NCBI RefSeq assembly: GCF_020497125.1
Contig: NC_059075.1
Span: 61,895,321 to 61,959,320 of the forward strand
From: Mauremys mutica
Lineage: Eukaryota; Chordata; Testudines; Geoemydidae
Reading direction: 5' to 3'
Length of the DNA: 64,000 nt
In this document: one piece after another, positions 12,201-23,474 of the stretch
How positions within the stretch are numbered: position 1 is the first letter of the stretch
How the letters are laid out: each line of letters begins with the position of its first letter
Position numbers and translations under genes: made by a program
The notes under the pieces: generated by a model
Told to the model about the DNA's origin: nothing
Seen by the model: the letters and a program-made list of their open reading frames with translations, nothing else
The model's database searches: none

Positions 12201-15200
12201 TAGGTTACATTAAGTTAGGGAGGCCAAAGTGATGTCTGTGAGCATCATGTAGGCCAGGGAATTCTATAACACTGCCTGCCACCATATTTCTCTCAAATAC
12301 AAAAGAGTAGCCACAGAGAGTCCAAGTATGCATCCCAGTATGCATGCTCAACCTGGCTCTTGGATCCCCCTAGAGAACTGCACTCTGGGACTTGTACTTT
12401 TCACAGCCTGCAATTCTTATTAAGAAGGTGCATGAAATCTCTTCCATTTTAGGAAAATTAGGTGAAGCCAAAGGGCTCCAGCAAAATGCAATGCATGAAT
12501 CCCTTGGATGGGCAATTTTTAGTATTGAATAGATAAAAAAGCCCTACTCAACATCTATCTTGTTCCTGGTTGGTGCTACTTGTATTTAGCCCAGTTTAAG
12601 GAGGAGAGTCTTCAAAACTGGCAATGTCGGCTTCCAAGTTGCAATGTCTTGAAAAGATCCCTCGCATTGTTCCTGACCACTGAAAAAACAGGCGTAGAGA
12701 CTTCCCCTGAGGAAACTAACCTCAGACAGATCCCATGCAAGGTGGGATAGGAGTTCTAGTTAGTTCCATGTAGCCCACAGGCTAAGCTAGGTGTAATCAA
12801 AAGCTTCTAATTCTTTACCTTATGACTGAGTATTAAAGGCTCTTTCCAGTAACCTGGGACTCAGCAGTCAAGCCATTGGTGAGAGGAACATACTGAATTT
12901 TGAGAGTAGCTGGATTCATTCTGCAGCACCTACCTGAAGAAGCTCTCTCTCTCCTGAGTCTTCTTGGAACCTCTAGAACTGACAGAAGCAGTGGGTTTTT
13001 GCTTTCTTGAGCAAACTACATTCTTTTAGAGGAGATCTGGTTATGCAATTCCTATCTTAAAGGTCCCCATTCTCACCCCCAACAACTCTTGTCTATAAAC
13101 ACTTTCATATTATACAGGAGCTTAGTGCTCTAAGTGCCAGCTTGACAGCCCTGAGGAATGAAGGCCTCTCTTTAGCGGCTACGCACGCACAGCAATGGAA
13201 AGCAGCCGTGCAAGCTTCCCCCTCACTGTCCTGCCAAGGGCCTCAGTCCCCATACAGAGAAAACACTTCTGAGGGCAAGAGAGAAGTTCAGTTTTGGAGG
13301 CCCATTCAGTCCTTGGCCTCTGTGGTGAGATTAGCAACTTGAGTATCAATTAGAAGCAGTTTAGGAGAATGGCTGTCTAGACGCCTGTCAGCTACAAACC
13401 AGACTGAGCCCCACAATTCTTTTTCACAGTGGGAGCCCTTATTATTTGAGATAAAGTGAGTTGAGATGCATTAACAGTGCACAGTTCTCCTCCACCTCTT
13501 CCCATGATCAAAGCTCCTGCTCCCGCTTCTAATGTGGGAGGTAGCTTCTTTTAAAAAAAAAAAAAGGCTCATCACTATACAGAGAGCCACCATCCAAAAG
13601 CGCTGTAAAATTCTGCTTGTTAATTTTCCATTTCTTTCCCTGCTCAAATCCCCCGGCCTGGCTCCACCCTCACCTCCTGAACCCCATGTCCGTCAGCGCA
13701 GCATTAACTACTCTAACTTGCTTGAGCACCCAGTTATATTAACTCCAATTTTAAAGTCCCTAAATACAGCAGTGATGCATAATTAATCAGTTTTGCTTCA
13801 GGTTTGCTGCTGCAGTAGCCGTCGAGATGAGAGATTTAATGAAGCGGAAAAGACTGATTCATTGAAGAGAAGCTGTGGCTCTTGGAATCTCAAGTCATTC
13901 AGCATGGTTTTAACACTTTGAAGCCCCATGCGGTTCAGTTTCTCTCTCCCCAGTAGCATCAAAAGACTCAGAAAGGGAATTATTATTTTGTCAGGAAAGA
14001 AAGTCGCTTGATCAGGGCATTCATAACAGTGTCTCTCCTGCCTCCACAAATGTCTGTACGGGAGGTGAACGCACTGTGCTTGGAAGGACAAACCAACAAT
14101 GGCATTTCAGTCATTTGCTGTATATGGAATTTCAATGGTACCATTTTGAGTCATGCTCCTTTATTTGGCAGGTGTAATGATAGGGCAGACCAGATGGTGG
14201 GGGCTTAATTCCAACTGATGTGTCCTTTAAAATGACTCATGTTGCCATGGGATTAGGTCACAATAACAGGTCTGCAAATGCCACAGTACTTTCCAGACCC
14301 TCTCATGCTGCGCCTCCTATCAGTTCCAGTGTCACGTTCAGTACTTCTCGCTCTGTGATGCTCACAGAGCACAGGGACCAGAATATACCACATTAGACAA
14401 ATGGATGGCTTGGGGACTGCTCAAGGGCTACAAACCCTCTCACTTCCCTGTTATTGATTTCAATCCAGCACAGACCAGTAACAGCCAAAAGTCATTTCCA
14501 TCTGCAGCTATTCTGTGACCTATGTGAAATAAGTTTGGGCATCTCAGCCCAGTTCTGAGTACACAAGTGTCCACATCACAAAAACTGGGAGGTGACAGCA
14601 GCAGCCAAAGGTGAATGGGAAGGAGCCTGAATGAGCCTTTCATCCATAGAAATGGTCCCTCCAAATTAAAGCTAAGGCTTATTGGCAGGACAGCATGAAA
14701 CCTTTCCCACCCGGCTCCCATACTCACACAACTCTGGTACCCAGAATGTTAGGCCTCGTTCTATTGTTAGACGAGTTTGTGCTAACAAATGGCTTTTGGA
14801 CAAAAAACACCCATGGGAGCCTCTTATCCAAGGCACTCCACAGCTTTGATCTGAGGAACCAAATTCAGAGGTGATGTGAAAGGTGGAATAAAAGTTACAG
14901 TCCCTTACACTACAGTTAGATTCCCCCTAAACTTACTTAGCCCCCTCTCTATAGATACATAAGGAGTCTTGGCTGGAGTCAGCTACATGATAAACTAGAA
15001 GATGTAACAAGATACATATTACAGAAGCCTCCAGAGCGCCTCAGCATGTAAATCATGTCAACTTAGCCTCCCTTGCATACCTTACTGCGATTGTAAGACT
15101 AGGGAAATCTAACTAAGTGTAAGGGGGTACTAATTTATGCTTCCTTACAAACCCACCATCTGCAGATACACCACAGAAACAACACAACACCCTCCACTCC

Positions 15201-15780
15201 TGCTGCCTTGGTCCATTTTTTTCCTCTCTCCTAGAATTGAATCTATGGATTTTGAATTATGATGATTAAAATCTTGTATACAGTGCCATCAATTTACAGA
15301 GATAGACACGGTCCCTGCCCTAACTAGCTTGTTAGTCCAAGACAGATAATGAGAGCAAACCCAAGACAAAACTGAAAACAATCCAGGGAAGTGAGGGTGT
15401 GGAGAGATTATCAATGAGGATAACAAGGTGAAAGACATTTCTGGAAGTAGGTTTTAAAGGAGGGATCACAAGGAGGAGAACAAGGGGGCAGATGGTGGAC
15501 AGGAAAAGGAATAGTCTTCCCAGAGTAGGGGATGGTATAACAGTGAGTGAGAGAGACAGATGAAGGAACCAGTAAAGCCAATAGATGTGAGAGTGGGAGT
15601 TTGAAGTATGAAATAAGAAGAGATGGCAGCAGCTGGAGTGGTGCAGGTCATGAAAGCAGCATGCCGTCTAATAGCTGAAGCCATTTTGTTACAGAATATA
15701 AGTCACCTGTAATGTCTGCCATGAAAAGGAGAACCCCACAGTGTCTGGGAAGCACATGGAGGACCATGCCAATATGGAAG
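9271..15780. other. No recognised gene; scattered weak repeat traces
   Basis: No ORF resembles a known protein. At about 10100-10215 there is a tRNA-like stretch (TGATAGAGCTCTGTGG then GGTCTGGATTTTATCCC) that may be a worn SINE. From about 15290 to 15680 the sequence looks like an old L2/MIR-type fragment (GACACGGTCCCTGCCC). An A-run lies at 13551-13566. The remainder shows nothing I can support. Confidence 0.45.
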
Positions 15781-15787
15781 GATCTTT

Positions 15788-15838
15788 TTATTAAAAAAAA
15801 CAAAAAACAAAAAACAAAAAACAAAAAACAAAAAACGG
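15788..15838 (+). repeat. (CAAAAAA)n simple repeat
   Basis: There are five to six tandem units of CAAAAAA. The repeat opens frames on both strands and creates long spurious ORFs around it. Confidence 0.95.
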
Positions 15839-16139
15839 AATTGTTGGAAGAGCAGGTTGCAGTGATGCTAGAACAGAGGTATCTCCAAAAAAAATGGCTG
15901 TACATACATCTGCTGTGCAACCACAGCATCAGCGGGGTCTGGATGGAGACTGGACCACAGTAGTGCAGTATGGAGTACCAATAGCAGTGAAAAAGGAAGA
16001 AGAGACTGAGCTCTTCATAAGAAGTGTCTGTGTCGCCCACACAGACATGCACTAAAACTCATGTGCATACACAGATCCTTACACATACGGAGAAACAGGT
16101 ACACGGAGTGAGGCACACAGAAAATCATTAATGATAGCT

Positions 16140-16530
16140 ATGTGCGTTTAGAAACACTAGAGGTTATTGAAAGTTTTCTGAGGGAAAAGCTTTTAACTGG
16201 AAAATGCTAATTTGACAAACAAACCGTTTTGCAAGAATATATCAATTTCATTGAAGTTTTCAGTGATCAAAGCACTTCTTTTCAACAATGTCAGAGGGCT
16301 TTGTTTCAACTTCAATTTCAACATTTATATTAAAGTCAAAATTAAGTGTTTTGACCTTTATTGGAACAATGTTTTGGTAAGGCTGTTTTGACAATTCCAA
16401 AACAATTTTGCTTTGGAATTTGTTTTGCAAGAAACAGCAAGATTTCAACTTTTTGTTCCAATTCAGGATGAAAGGAAATTTCAAAATTTATTGTGGAAAG
16501 AAAATTCTGTTTTTTGACTAGCTCTAACAC
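16140..16530. repeat. AAATTT-rich interspersed repeat
   Basis: The sequence is dominated by degenerate TTTTGACAATTCCAAAACAA-like patches and ends in GTTTTTTGACTAGCTCTAAC. That ending resembles a repeat I associate with sauropsid genomes. A shorter similar patch lies at about 31690-31790. Family and ends are uncertain. Confidence 0.35.
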
Positions 16531-16733
16531 ACCAATGGACCAAGACTGGACTCCAGTCCAATGGGCACAAAAACCCACCTGCACAAACATACATTAACCA
16601 CAGGAACGCACACCCATACCCACCACACACATACATGAATCAAGCTATGAAAACACCACACACAGAGTCACATACAGACTGCAAATGCATTCTTGGAGGG
16701 AGTTCCTCCTTGCCCTGTGGATTAACTGCATTA

Positions 16734-17069
16734 ATGGGATCGGCAACCTTTGGCACATGGCCCATCAGGGTAATCCGCTGGTGGGCCACAAGACATTTTG
16801 TTTACATTGACTGTCCACAGGCATGGCCCCCTGCAGCTCCCAGTGACCGCGGTTCGCTGTTCCTGGCCAATGGGAGCTGCGGGAAGCGGAGACCAGCACG
16901 TCCCTGCGGCCCACAGCTTCCAGCAGCTCCCACTGGCTGGGAATGGTGAACCGTGGCCACTGGGAGCTGCTGGGGCCTGTGCCTGCCAACAGTCAACGTA
17001 AACAAAATGTCTCATGGCCTGCCAGCGGATTACCCTGATGGGCCGCATGCCAAAGGTTGCTGACCCCTG
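16734..17069. mobile_element. Long palindromic hAT-like MITE
   Basis: The outer arms of about 80 bp (about 16736-16815 and 16992-17069) are inverted copies, both containing CGCTGG and ACATTTTGTTTAC. The inverted match continues inward through GC-rich sequence containing CAGCTCCCAGTG. The right end terminates GACCCCTG, matching the CAGGGGTC start expected of hAT-type ends; the left end is slightly damaged. No target duplication is clear. ORFs in this interval are composition artefacts. Confidence 0.65.
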
Positions 17070-17213
17070 TGCTATTGCATCACCTCCCCTCTGAGAGCTG
17101 CTTGCCGCTAGGTCAGCCATTAATAATTGAGCCAGTTTAACCGTACAAGACAGCTGCATGAAAACATCACAGAGCAGCTTTCCTCCCTCTGACATCCCTG
17201 TTGCTGTTGGATA

Positions 17214-17690
17214 CTCATAGACTCATAGACTTTAAGGTCAGAAGGGACCATTATGATCATCTAGTCTGACCTCCTGCACAATGCAGGCCATACAATCTCA
17301 CCCATCCACTTCTATAACAAACCCCTAACCTATGTCTGAGTTATTGAAGTCCTCAAATTGTGGTCTGAAGACCTAAAGCTGCAGAGAATCCTCCAGCAAG
17401 TGACCCGTGCCCCATGCTGCAGAGGAAGGCGAAAAACCTCCAGGGCCTCTGCCAATCTGCCCTGTAGGAAAATTCCTTCCCGACCCCAAATATGGCGATC
17501 AGTTAAAACCCTGAGCATGAGGGCAAGACTCACCAGCCAGCACCCAGGAAAGAGTTCTCTGTAGCAGCTCAGATCCCATCCCATCTAACATCCCATCACA
17601 GACCACTGGGCATACTTACCTGCTGATAATTTGGCAATTGATCTCTGATTAATTGCCAAAATTAGGCTATCCCATCAGCAATGTGTATAT
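17214..17690 (-). mobile_element. CR1 LINE 3' UTR fragment
   Basis: In + orientation it begins with the short direct repeat ACTCATAGACTCATAGAC. It then reads AAGGTCAGAAGGGACCATTA and CATCTAGTCTGACCTCCTGC, the diagnostic 3' terminus of turtle CR1 copies. The non-coding 3' region continues to roughly 17690. No coding part is kept, as usual for 5'-truncated copies. Confidence 0.85.
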
Positions 17691-19287
17691 GCCCAAAGGC
17701 CTTTCACACCACAGCCTAGGCAAGCCATTCCTCCAGCTTTAAGCTGGACAGCTCTGCTTTTCTAAGGGTTGTCCCCTATCCAGTACTGAGACAAAACCAG
17801 ATGCTGTTTTGTCTGGGATCACATGGGGGATGCTATTTTTAAGAGCGAGCTGCCCCACCCCCACCAGTGTGACCTTGCATGCACCATGCATGTGAAATCA
17901 TGGGGGCAGGGCGCTCTTCAAAGTGGTATCCCCTATGCAGCAAGACCTTGCACACACCATTAGAGGTCATGCCAGTGGAAGTGGAGCCACGCAGGTGGGG
18001 GTGAAACTGGAATGTCCAGGATTCTGGGGATCCTTAAGTGGTCATGCTACTACAGTCATGATGATATGGGGAATTTTACTGCCAGACAAAAAACATTGTG
18101 CACAGTGGGCAGTTATATGGTGGCTGATCCTCATAGGACAACACCACAGTAACTGATACATCTTAATAATAAATATTTAATTTTTCAGTGATCACTCTCC
18201 AACGTACTGCCAATTCTGCTGCACAGTTCCCCCTCCTCCTCGACCAGAACGATGAGAGCTCCCCCTCTTTTAACTCACTTTAACTACTGGATATCAGGGA
18301 GCCTGGCAGGGTGAGCTGACCCAAATGGACCTACTGGGGAATGAGAAGAAAATTCATAGGACAGCGCTAAACCAAGCAGCAGCAGTGTGCCAGAAGCATC
18401 CTAAAAGATTCATTAAAAGAAGAAACATCTTCTCCTAGCAACTGTCCACCTGTTTTACTTGCTCCACACAGTCAAAGTCAAGGCTAAAGGTAAACAGGAC
18501 TAAAAATCAAGGATGTGGAGCTGAAATTTGAGCAGACAAACTGGGTGATCAATACCTTCTGGAGCCTCATATTCAGCAATCGTCAATTGGCTTTGGCAGC
18601 TTACTTGGTTTTGGCTATGTTAAAAAAAACCCAGTGGTCTTGACTTCCCCCTCATATCCATTTTACATTAGTGGAGCAACTTCTGATTTACACTTCAGAG
18701 AGTAAGAGGAGAATCAGGCATGAAAACAGAGAGAGAACTGGAATACCTTAGCCTGAAACACAGCTGTTAGGGCAGGGTCTCCCAAATCTTTTCAGAGCAT
18801 AGACCACATTTTAAAATCAGTGAGCGTTTCCTGGACAATGTAATGTCCTGGACAACCCTCCCGCTCTTCCATTGCATAGGCCACCTTCCATCCTAAGAAC
18901 AATCAATCCTATCTCTGGAGCAACCAAAGCACGGGCTTCCAGGGAAATGTAATATTAAGAAGTTTAGTGTACAAGTTCTATTTAACGTCACATGGTGACT
19001 AGACACACCGAGGAGCCAGCAGACCAGCTACCTCTTGGTGTGCCCTAGCAAGTGCTCTGTTACCTCCCTCACAGGATCCAATTTAAGGACCACTAGACTA
19101 TAGTAAGGGGCAAATTCCATGTTGAAGCAGGTATAGCCATACCACAGGGGAAAGAACAGTTGAGATCTGTTGTGATAAGTGGGCCCTACAAATTTATCTT
19201 AATTGTGAGCTCACCTGTAGAAACATAAGTGAAAATTCATAAGATGTCACAATAACCTATAACAACAAATTGTGATGGGAAAAGGTA
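17691..19287. other. No recognised gene; possible worn hAT ends
   Basis: At 18773 the sequence CAGGGTCTCCCAAATCTTTT and near 19075-19095 AATTTAAGGACCACT resemble the two ends of a Charlie-type hAT element. No matching target duplication was found, so this is only suggestive. Otherwise nothing is supported. Confidence 0.35.
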
Positions 19288-19295
19288 CAAAAGGG

Positions 19296-20126
19296 CAGGG
19301 CCGGCTCTAGGCACCAGCAAACCAAACACATGCTTGGGGCGGCACATTTTCAGGGGCGGCATTCCGGCCATTTTTTTTTCTTCCGGCAGCAAAAGCCTAG
19401 AGCCGGCCCTAGCAGCAGCGTGTCGTGTGCCTGGGGGGCACCCTGGAACCGCTGTGGTTTGTGCCGTGGGGAGCAGTGTCGCACCTTGTTGCTGGGCCAG
19501 GCAGGCTCCGAGCGGGGGACACTCGGTCTGGGGGCTGCCCCACGGGGCGCATGGAACTGCCTGCAGGTGCTGCAAGGCAGCCGCCCCCCAGCACCGCAGC
19601 CGGGGCTGAGCGAAGCGGCCTGAGCTGCCTGGGGACTGCTGCAGGGCAGCCAGAAGCAGCAGCAGCAGCGAGGCCATGGAGGGCAGGGCGCTGCCATGTG
19701 CGGCCCGCATCCTGCTCTCAGGGACTCTGCTCTCTCTGGGGCTACCCTGCCCCAGCTCCTCAGCTCCCTGCCGGGGTGGTCCCCTGGCTCTGCCCTCCCA
19801 GGTCCCAGCCGTTCCTGGAGGTGGGAGCCCTGGCTGGAGGGACCCTGGGCTGAGGCGTGGCCTGGGAGCCCGCTGCTTACCCCAACCCTGCCAGCGCCAG
19901 ATTGGCTGGAGGCGAGGGGGGAGCGGATGGAGTCAGCACTGGTGGGGGGGAGTCCAGGGCTGGGGCGTCAGGGGGTGTGGGTGGGAGTGGGATAGAGAGC
20001 CCAGGGCTGGGGTGGCAGAGGGTGCAGGGGAGGCACTGGTGGTGGGGGGGTGAGAGCCCAGGGCTGGGACGGGGGAAGCCAAAAAATTTTTTGCTTGGGG
20101 CGGCAAAAACCCTAGAGCCGGCCCTG
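19296..20126. mobile_element. hAT-like MITE, 831 bp, with 8-bp duplication
   Basis: The ends are perfect inverted repeats: CAGGGCCGGCTCTAG at the left and CTAGAGCCGGCCCTG at the right. They are flanked by identical CAAAAGGG (19288-19295 and 20127-20134), an 8-bp duplication as made by hAT transposases. A direct motif TGCTTGGGGCGGCA lies just inside both ends (about 19333 and 20092). A second internal end (AGAGCCGGCCCT, about 19399-19410) suggests a rearranged or composite copy. The GC-rich interior opens many frames but none resembles a transposase. Confidence 0.85.
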
Positions 20127-20725
20127 CAAAAGGGAAACGGGCTGGATTACTCCAAAACAAAAGGTGTAATAATATAACTCAAACACTGTGATCAGATCCT
20201 GCCTGGTAAACAAGAGGAGTTGAGGAATGAAAATTCATAAACCAAAATTGGTACGTTGGATATATGGCCTAATTGGTGGACAAAATAGTGAGGAGATGGC
20301 CTATTCCACCCATCACTCCCTTTTGGTGTCCTTAAAGAAAGACTTTGGGGAGAAAATTTGACTACATGGCTGCCACATCCATCTCCTCCTGGGACCCCAG
20401 ACCTTCTTTGTTCTAATCCTGAGAGATGTTCTGACAAGACAGGGCCAAAGACAGGGACCCAGATGACACTGTCACTTCCATCAGCTCTGGCTAAATCCCA
20501 GACACCACCTGGGATTTGAGACTGTCTGCCACCCTTCCCTCACCCAATGTGTTCTTGTCTTTCCTAGCTCTCTCCCCTTCTTCCTTCTCTCTAATAAGAG
20601 TCTGGCTCAACTGGCCAAGATGTCACTAAAAGCAAGACTCTAAACACCCTGATGCTGATACAAGTTTGCCAGGTCCCAGAGTTCCTGATAAGACCATAGG
20701 AAATTAGAGTAAACACCCAGCAGGT

Positions 20726-20902
20726 GGAGGGATAGCTCAGTTGTTTGAGCATTAGCCTACTACACCCAGAGTTGAGTTCAATCCTTGAGGGGAGCCACTT
20801 AGGGATTGGGGGCAAAATCAGTACTTAGTCCTGCTAGTGAAAGCAGGGGCTGGACTCAATGACCTTTCTAGGGTCCCTTCCAGTTCTATGAGATAAATAT
20901 AT
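20726..20902 (+). repeat. Cry I-type tRNA-derived turtle SINE
   Basis: The head reads GGAGGGATAGCTCAGTTGTT with a Pol III A box (TAGCTCAGTTGTTTGAGC) and a B box (GAGTTCAATCC, about 20774-20784). A conserved body follows (CAGTACTTAGTCCTGCTAGTG), then a tail GACCTTTCTAGGGTCCCTTC like a CR1 3' end. This matches the turtle Cry I PolIII/SINE family, and the tail is thought to let CR1-type LINE machinery mobilise it. It is not a functional tRNA gene: the cloverleaf is worn and the tail is SINE-specific. Confidence 0.85.
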
Positions 20903-22429
20903 GGAGCTATACCTATTTTCTAGTTTTTAAATTCTTTGCTCTCCCCATTTGTCTTGTTTGTGGAAAACAGGATTGAACGTTAGCAACAACAGCAATAACA
21001 ACTCCAGCCCATCTTAACTCCTTCTCTTTTCCTCAAAAGAGAGGGCTATTACCATCTTTAAGACCAACTCTAAGACTATCAAACAAGGTGGGTTTTCCTT
21101 GCAAAAATTCTCTCCAGCTAATGGGAGAAAGAAATATTAAAATGAAAGCCTCATTCAATCCTTTACATTTTAGATGCTTTTCCTTCTTTTCCGTATCTTT
21201 AAAAAAACAAACAAAAACAAACAAACGTTGAAAGGCTGTTTAATGGTGTATTTGCCTGGTGCTAAGCAGGCTGAAGTCTCTGTGTATCAAACCCTGGCCC
21301 TTGTTTAACACACTTTAATGTTGGAGAATGACAGAGTCATGTTAAAATCTTTGGGCCTAAATATTTAATCTAGATTAATACAACAGCTCCAGATACGGTT
21401 ACCCCTCTCACCAACACCCCTCTGATCCAGAAGTGCACAGGAGAAATAGCCCCAGTCTGGGACACCAGGAGTCATGTGACTCCCAACTGTCCCCCAGTTA
21501 AGTAAGCCCAGGAATACAAGAACAGCTTAGAGGAGCCAGCCAGAAACTGAGCCAGTAGCAGCGGAGAAAAGCCAATGAAGCAGGGACCTGCAACCTCATA
21601 TCTCACCAGCTTCCAATGGTTTTTAGAGCTTTTCCTCTGGATATTTCTTCCTTCTCTGCTTGCTCCCATTCTGTCACATCCCCTTCCTCTCAGTCTGTCA
21701 GCCTTCCTATGCCATGCTCCCCTTTTCTCATTGTGGCAGGAACTGTTTCTCATTGTTTGTACAGTGCCTAGCACAATGGGATTTCAACCTTAGGTGGAGC
21801 CCCTAAGCACTACATAGCCTGGTGAGTGCTAGTGTCCATTTGAGATACACAATGGGGGAGAATTCACAGCTACCATATCCTGACCCTGACTGTCCGCTTG
21901 TACACTAAAAACCCAAGCAGTGCTCAGAGACACACAAAAGTGGGCTGGAATTGAGGTGCACATGATACCCCAGGGACATCCCCCTCAAGATTTCTGAGGA
22001 AGACTTTGAAACAATCAAAGCAAAGACCTGACTTCAAGGGGCAAGTTACTCCATCTTTGTGCTTTACAACTCAGTGAATACAAAGTACTTGGAGTGACAG
22101 CCCTTCATGACTGGCTCCTCCCCAGAGAACCTTCAATGTTGTTGATAGCATTAATCTAAAACAAGAGTGAGAGGTCAGAGAGGAGCCATGGGGGGGAAAG
22201 GACATGTGCGCTTATGTGAGACCTTCTAATGCATTGTGCTAACCAGGGCTTGAGATATGCTGTCCCATGTCATGGAACATCCAGCTTGGCAGAGGGCAAT
22301 GTCACCTTGAGTAATCAGAAGGGACATGAGAAAAATTTGAAAGGGCCAAGTATTTCCTGCTGCTGTCAAAACTGTTGCTGTCATCTCAGGGCTGTTTACA
22401 TGGCAGAGTGTTAAAATAGCACTGGCACT
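20903..22429. other. No recognised gene; MIR-like tail inside
   Basis: At about 21730-21800 the + strand reads GGCAGGAACTGTTTCTCATT and GTACAGTGCCTAGCACAATG, the 3' tail common to MIR-like SINEs in sauropsids. A short (AAAC)n patch lies at about 21199-21226. Nothing else is supported. Confidence 0.5.
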
Positions 22430-23470
22430 AGATAGCAGCTGTCCATGGATGCCCACTATCATCAGTGGACCAGCCGGAAGCACAGTTAACACTTCTTGGT
22501 TGCTTTGAATCAAACACTATCAACTTTGGATCCGGTGAAAACACAGAGGGAAGATGCCAGGTGTCCAGTATTGCCCACAAACTCACTGAAAACACAAGCA
22601 TCTGATGTCACTGAGTGTCCTCTGTCACCCATTATCACCCATGAACCTGCTGCAAGTACAAGGAAGAGATGCCATCTGGCACTATTGTCCATGAAGCCAC
22701 TCAGATGGAGAACAGATGAGTCACCAGTGTCAAACACTAGACACCACCACAAAAAGGGCTGTATAAAAACCTTAGCTAGATCACATGAAACCATGGGAGA
22801 CAGGTGCCCACGGTGGTCTGCAGACCCACTGAGAGTATAAGAAACAGATTCCATTTGCCTACAGGTGCCCACAGTGATGAGCTGCCAAAATTTTAACAAC
22901 CGGTTCCCTATAAAAAGTTCTGATTTAAGGGGGGAAGCGGGGGAGGGGCCAGGGCAGGGGGAGACATACTCGTGGGGCCGGGGACCCCTACAGGGCCTGG
23001 GGCAAATTGCCCCACTTGCCCCCCCCAGCAGCCCTAGAGCTTGCAGCCCCCTCCCCCCTTACCTTGCTGGCAGCTCAAAGCAGCAGGACGACTCCGGAGC
23101 TCAGCTGAGCTGCCCAGCTGATGCCGGCGGCTGGCCATGCTGCAGCTGGAGGGATGTGGGGGAAGGGCCGGGAGAGCCTCAGCCTCCCCAGCTGGGAATC
23201 CTGGGAGCAACAGGATGGTCCGGCCTGCGGACCGGAGTTCTTTGCCCACTCCCTGGCCCTTTAACAACCGGTTCTATGCGGAGGTCTAATTTTAGCAACC
23301 GGTTCTTGGGAACCTGTGGGAACCGGCTCCAGCTCACCACTGGGTGCCCACTTTTGCCTATGGAGCCACTGAAAGTGCAGCAATCCTCTGCCAACATCCT
23401 GTGATGGCCAGTGAAACTGCTGAAAGCAAAAAGACCACGTAGCTGCCTATGGATGGCCATGCTCACTCAA
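22430..23470 (+). repeat. Degenerate minisatellite, about 50-63 bp period
   Basis: A diverged unit recurs with the anchor ACTGAAA/GCTGAAA-N(3-8)-AAG...GATGCCA and a GTGCCCA/TGTCCA segment. Anchors lie near 22535, 22586, 22649, 22699, 22828, 23368 and 23417, giving spacings of about 49-63 bp outside the inserted hAT-like element (22872-23342). Units are too diverged for a confident consensus by eye. Several frames stay open across it but none looks like a protein family. Confidence 0.5.
22872..23342. mobile_element. hAT-like MITE, 471 bp, in the minisatellite
   Basis: The left end is CAGTGATGAGCTG and the right end CAGCTCACCACTG, so the termini are inverted repeats beginning CAGTG. GGTGCCCA flanks both sides exactly (22864-22871 and 23343-23350), a hAT-type 8-bp duplication. 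AACCGGTT-containing motifs recur near both ends. The 179-codon + frame crossing it is not transposase-like. Confidence 0.85.
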
Positions 23471-23474
23471 GGAC

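Noticed and set aside
15648..16052. 134-codon - strand ORF
   Set aside because: Its frame is held open by the (CAAAAAA)n repeat and it has no recognisable domain.
16635..17195. ORFs of 104 and 154 codons on opposite strands
   Set aside because: They cross the palindromic MITE; the inverted arms produce mirrored open frames.
18773..19095. Charlie-type hAT element
   Set aside because: End-like sequences are present, but no target duplication or consistent inverted repeat was found, so it is kept only as a possibility.
19237..20177. Several ORFs of 75-157 codons on both strands
   Set aside because: All lie in the GC-rich interior of the hAT-like MITE; many frames are open at once, which shows composition and not coding.
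20726..20800. tRNA gene
   Set aside because: A and B boxes are present, but the cloverleaf is worn and a SINE body and CR1-like tail follow, so it is a Cry I-type SINE.
22865..23404. 179-codon + ORF
   Set aside because: It spans the hAT-like MITE and its flanks, is biased by GC-rich composition, and matches no family.
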